From contig NC_081154.1 of NCBI RefSeq assembly GCF_958295425.1, positions 10,223,766-10,287,765 on the forward strand: 64,000 nt of DNA, given 5' to 3'. This document shows, piece after piece, positions 51,201-57,200 of the stretch. Made by a program: the position numbers and the translations under genes. The stretch is from Solea solea. Taxonomy: Eukaryota; Chordata; Actinopteri; Pleuronectiformes; Soleidae. The notes below the pieces were generated by a model. It was not told the origin of the DNA. It ran no database searches and saw nothing but the letters and a program-made list of their open reading frames with translations. Positions within the stretch are counted from its first letter, which is position 1. Each line of letters starts with the position of its first letter.

Positions 51201-54200
51201 AGTAGCTGCCAGGTGGTGTTGGTGCTCCAAGATTAACCCTGCTGAGGTGGACTGAGAATTCACGCCAAGCCACAATCTTCACGGTGACTTTAGACACTAT
51301 CTTCCCTCACACTGTCTCCCCTCTTTTTCGCTCGGTCCCTTATATAATGAATACAATTAACCTTTGCAGAGCTGCACGTTGGCAGCAGGTTGGGGGAGTC
51401 AGTGGGGGCTCACGGTGTTGGACAGAGATTGATTGATGTTCCTGTGGTCAGCGCACTCCGTCAGATCCCCTTTAATTAGCCCCACTCAAGAGAAATGATT
51501 AGATGGAGGAGTGGCAGGGAAATGGATAGAGGGATGTGACAAAGAGGAACTGGGCATGAAGTGGGTTGGAAAGAGATCAGAGGCAGAGACTGCGGACTTA
51601 ATGGAGGAACAGAAAGATGGAAGGACAGACAAAAAAGGGGAGGGGGCAATGGGAGGGGATGATTGGAAAAACTATAATCCTTGATTGAACATGGCTGTAG
51701 TAGTGCACTTAACAGCGAGTGTTTCTATTATAACATCATACCTGCAAGGTCAGGTCAGCACCAATAACGTTTTTTCCTTACATTGCTGGTTATACAATAA
51801 AAATGATAATGATAATAATTTTCCCCTAAAGTGAATCATAATACATTAAAATGTGTCATAATAAATCTGAACTGGTAACAACACTTTCGTCCCTTCAATC
51901 AGTGCGTCTACCATCACTGTGTTGGTCGTCCCTGTTATCGCTCAGCTCAATACAGTATTCATTTAAAACCAGATCTTAATCGTGTGTCTTGTGCACTGCA
52001 TTGTGTCACGCAACAACGGTTTTAACCCTTTAACAACGACACGTTTGCACAAGCACACTTTGCATCACTTTGATTACGCGGTGGTTTGTTAATGGAAACA
52101 TTCCAATGGTTTCTGAAAGCTGAAAAGTTGCACGTCAAAGCCAACGTGGTTTTTTTTACGGTAATCTCGCACTGTTGCAGGAAGCTGGCGAATCAGAGTC
52201 TCAGTCACCAGAAAGGAAAGAGTTTATTTGATTAAACTATGGCAAAAGTGGTGGTATGTGCAAGCTGCCTGTTATTAATAGTTTTTTATTTACTGTGTTA
52301 TGTATTTTAAATAACTTTACTGACTGTTATGAGCCTAGTCAATGATCTAGCGCTGCAGATTGCTATTTTTTAAAGCAGCATTCAGTGTTGCGTTCAGGGT
52401 CACCTCGTAAAAACCCTATTAATGTGTTCTTACGTTTCATTTTGTGTAATTGCTATAAAATGGATTACTGAGAGGGATTTCCGCTTGTATTAAAGTCACC
52501 ACATGCAAAGATGTATTGTGTGGATGTAATTGTGAAAGTGACATTACTTAAAGCATTGTAATGTATCAGGATGGATAATAGATTATGATATACACTATAC
52601 GATCACACCGAGTTAAAATCATTTCTTTGTCAATTATTTTATTTTATTTTGTTTAATGAGGGGCAGAGCTATTAGGAATGCACCGTGGCTTATCTTGAGA
52701 CCAATGCTATTTCCCAACTGTGTTGCAGGAGTGTACTGTAATAAAGGGGACCTGTGTTGAAGTGACAGTAGTGTGGAGCTGCATCTCGTCACCAGTCGCA
52801 CATAGATTCCATTCAAAATCCGGTGTTCATGTACAACCACAAAAATAAAACCTTTTGTTTTTCTTCATTTTAAATTGTTAAAACCGTATTTTAACATGCA
52901 GTAAAATGTAAAAAACTGCCAGATATTGAAAGATATTCTGGAAAATATCCAGACGGACATTTTGAGGCTTAGATATTAAATGCTCACACCCACCACAGTG
53001 TCATGATGTAACTTTACTTGCGTTAATGTCAACACAAATTGTGGTATATACTGTATGTGTAATACATTCATTTTCATAATGACAGGGTTGATATGGGTAA
53101 TACTGGAAAATAGAACCATGTGTGTATCACAACTTTCCTCTCACAATGCAGAGGGAAAAAAGAAAAGAAAAGGAAAACTGAACTCACACAGTTCTCCAGT
53201 GAGCTATAGATGTGATGTCTGTGATGGCTGCTCCGCATCATCCGGAGAAAGTCAATACCGTATATGTATGATTTGACAAGACAAGTCATTTGAGAGTGTG
53301 TTGAATCTCCTGAACTCTACAGGACAAGAGGCTTCATTCTGAGCTTGTTCTCTCGTCTTGATATCTCGCCACGTACAACACATGACAGCTAACGGGGACT
53401 TAAGGCTCTGGCTTAAGCTACTGGAAATCAATAATGAGTAATTCGTCTACAGGCCAAGGGACGCCGACCTCCACATATCTTTGTCTGATGCAGACAATTT
53501 ATGTTGCTTAATAAATTCCCCCTCTGTTGTTCACACAATATTTGATTGGGGCAACATTACACTGACTGTCACAAATTACTAATGTCAATAATTAAGTAAT
53601 TTCTAGGGGAGGAATGGCTGCAGGTATTGAATTTGCCCCTACAGTGAGCAAGTGGCAGCAGTAAAAGCCGCTTGATGGTCGAAACCAGGCATGTAATCAC
53701 CATCTCTGGTGTGTGAGTGGGTGTGTAATTAAATCAGGTGATAATCACTTGGATTTGAATGTGAATGACCTCATCTTTGAGCTCCACTTTCAGCTCTAAT
53801 TTATAAAATGTATCCGACACACTTTGGATTTTCATTACATTCCATTTGCATCCATTGTTGGTGGTGTGTTGTAATAGCTGTGTGGCGCAGGAGCGGCAGG
53901 CTTTCAGTTTTTTGTTGTTGCAGTATTAGGTGGGTGTAACATGGAATGACAACACCACTGCCTGCACCGCGGTAATGCAAGTCAGCACTAAACGTTCGGG
54001 GGACCTCGCCACTATGATTCTGTCATTCAATATCAAACGACAGAATCAACATTGCACAAGAGCACAGCGTGCTGTGTTTAAACATTCACAAGTTTCATTT
54101 CATTTCATTTCATTTAATTTCATTTCATTTAGTTTAGTTTAGTTTAGTTCAAGGGAACACACCTATGCATGAGCTCAATCTTCAGTAATCACATGACCTT

Positions 54201-57200
54201 GTGCTTAAGCCAAAAAGGTGGTTATTGAAATAAGGGTTATTCACCGCCTCACTCTTTCACTAGCAGGGTACTCAGGGTAATGATATAGAAGTCATTAACA
54301 TGTATAAATATCTGGGTCTCTTAAGTGATGACTCCCCCACTTTTAAACCATGTGAAGAAGATGAAACTGAAATTGGGCTTTTATTTTGGAAAATAACTTG
54401 AAAATGCGACTTGTTGCTATGACGACCTTTGGTACATGGAGGCCCCTGCTCAATGTCTCCATATGGTGGATTCGAATTGCGCCATCAACGTCAAGGTCTT
54501 TTGTCCATTCGGCACCATTTACATGGAACATGCAGCAGAATGATTGGAAAAAGACGAGTGTTTTTAAATCCAAATGAAGTATGTTGAGTATTTGAGGCAG
54601 ATTCCATCACACATGCTTGTTTTTGGTAATCCGCCATGTTTATTTATTTATTTATTTATTTGTCATTCATGCTGCCTATCTTGGCCAGGTCTCCCTTGGA
54701 AAAGAGTTTTTGTTGTGTTTTTTTTTTAATCCCAATGGGATTTACCTTGTTAAATAAAGGTTAAAAAATAAATAAATAAATAAAAAGAACTCCACCGTAA
54801 AAAAAACCAAACAAACAAGAAGTGAGTGATGGTGAAGAGGCAAGAAAAAAGCCTATTGTGTCTGGGGGCTGTGAACGAGAGTGCCAGGGAAGTAGAATAC
54901 AGCCATTTTTAGTTTCCGATAGGAATCCATTAAGGTCACCAAAAAAACAAGAGTGCGAGAGAGAGGCTGTGGGGCTGGTTCTGCCCGAGTCATTGACAGA
55001 CACAAGACCACAAGACTCTTTCTGCTTAAAGATAGCACTCATCTAATAAACATAAAAAGGAATTAAATAAATACATCAAATACAAGTGTGTGTTGCTTAC
55101 ATATTAGAATATGTGTTATCTTACAGTTTAAAAACCCCCCAAAAGAAGTATAATGCATGACTGTTACCAAGCATATTCAAGGACATTGTCATTCCATCCA
55201 GTGTAATGTTCCATATTTTATTACATTTTTCCTCTAATATTCGCAGTATTCACAGCTTAACTGCAGGGCGTTGGAAAGTGGAGCAGATGTGGAGCGAGTG
55301 TGTGCAGCATAGCTCAATTAGAGCGGAGATGTCACAAACTGGCTCGACAGGATAATAGATTTTAATTTAACTTAACGTGGAGGTGAGCAACACGAGTTGA
55401 TCAGTGAGGTGAACCGAGTGATGCCAAATGGAAGACAATTCAATTTCCAATCCAACTGCAATTTCCTCTCCATGGATGTATCATAAACTGGTTTGCCGGT
55501 ATGTTTAAGATACTTATAGAGTGATAAAAAGAAGAGAAGAAAAATATGGTAAGACGATGTTGTAACAGTGCTTTCTTGTTTATTGTTTGGGACTGTTGAT
55601 GACTGATTACTGTTCTTGGCAGCCAAATTGGATGAAAAAGATGGATTTAGTTTTCTTAGCACAATTCGGTTCCTATTCTTCTTGAGATTATGTGGCGGGA
55701 GTTGGAACAAACACAAAGGAAGTAAACAAAAGAAAACAATTACCAGAACGATATCCACTCCTGGTTCAAGTGAAATTGAGAACGAACGTGTATTCACTGT
55801 GTATTGCATAATCCAAATAACAGTTTTGCACAACACAGTGAGGACAGTCATTGGCACAATACTTTCCATATGCAGCCCCACCACATTTTATCCGCCCTAA
55901 TATCAAGTTTCATACCTGCTATAATATGAACTGTGCACCATTCCATATCATAACAGACACTTTTACTTTGAAATTCTGTGCAATATCTTCATGAATATTG
56001 TTGATATCGTTGCTTTCATTGCACAAACCATTCGCTCTCACACACAATTTAGAGTGTCCAATTTAACTTATCCCCAAATTGCATGATTTTGGACTGAGGG
56101 AGGAAACCGGAGAACCCGGAGAGACACTAATCATATCTAAATACCTAATATATCACAAGATCTTATAGTCCAAGTGGTCATCACAAAGACAGAAGAACAG
56201 CACATGCTCAACTGCTCATTTTTCCCCCCCATGATTCTTTCATCACATCTTGTTAGCAAGATGAGCTCATCGTCTCTTCCCTCCAGACATGGAGTAACAT
56301 TGCGTTGAACTTGTGGTAATTTATTCGGAGCCTATGAAATTGTATCTCTTCTAAAAATGAATAATAATTTAAGCTGCAAGCAGTATTTTGTGCGGCACTT
56401 CCTGTTTCGTGGCTAATGGTCCAAGTTTTCCAAAAATACCGATGGTTGCCGTGGCCACGCCCCTTTCCAATCTAGAAGACATCTTAATTACATTTCATCG
56501 TCAATGTGTTTCATACAAATTTAGCACGTTTTTTTTTTTTGGTACGATTATCGTGCTCAGACGAGTTTGTTAATTTACGAAACTTTAATATGGTTGACTA
56601 CCTGTTGAGTTGAGGCCATATAGACCTTTTTGCTCTACTTCTGCTGGGACAATGTGTCCACCAAGTTTCGTGCTTTAGCTTAGCGTGCCAATTTTCGTCC
56701 GTTTTTACCAACCTTTAGTGCCTCAAAAATGCTTTAATTCCTTTACAGTACCTGTCTCGTTGATGTTTTTTTTTTGACACAACAAAGAAACCCGGGACTG
56801 ACTTTTTCCTCAAAACACTGTCACATTGCACAGAAGAGTGGTCATTACCGAAGAGAACACGGTGCCACCCTATTGTGCCAGCTGTCAAAATGTATATTTC
56901 ATCTTGATTGCAAAAAAAAAAAAAGTTGTTGAGAATGAAATCACTTGTGATTGCATTGTCAGGGAAACAAATGTTCACTCCTCAGAGCTGACAAACAACA
57001 AGAGAGCCAGAGATATGTCAGTCCGAGTGAACTTGTGACGCCGGAGGCTGTCACGTCTTCTCACTAATGCCGTTTATTTTTTTTTGTTCTGCGAGTGACT
57101 ACCGATGATATTACATCCACTTTTCTTTCTGTCTTTGTAAAGTCCTTTTTTCGACTTTTGGGAGGAAAGTTTACTATCTTCCAACAGGCAACGCAGGGCA

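Noticed and set aside
55372..55884. 170-codon open frame on the minus strand in the 13-kb intron
   Set aside because: Composition looks like translated A/T-rich intron; no domain or second exon found.
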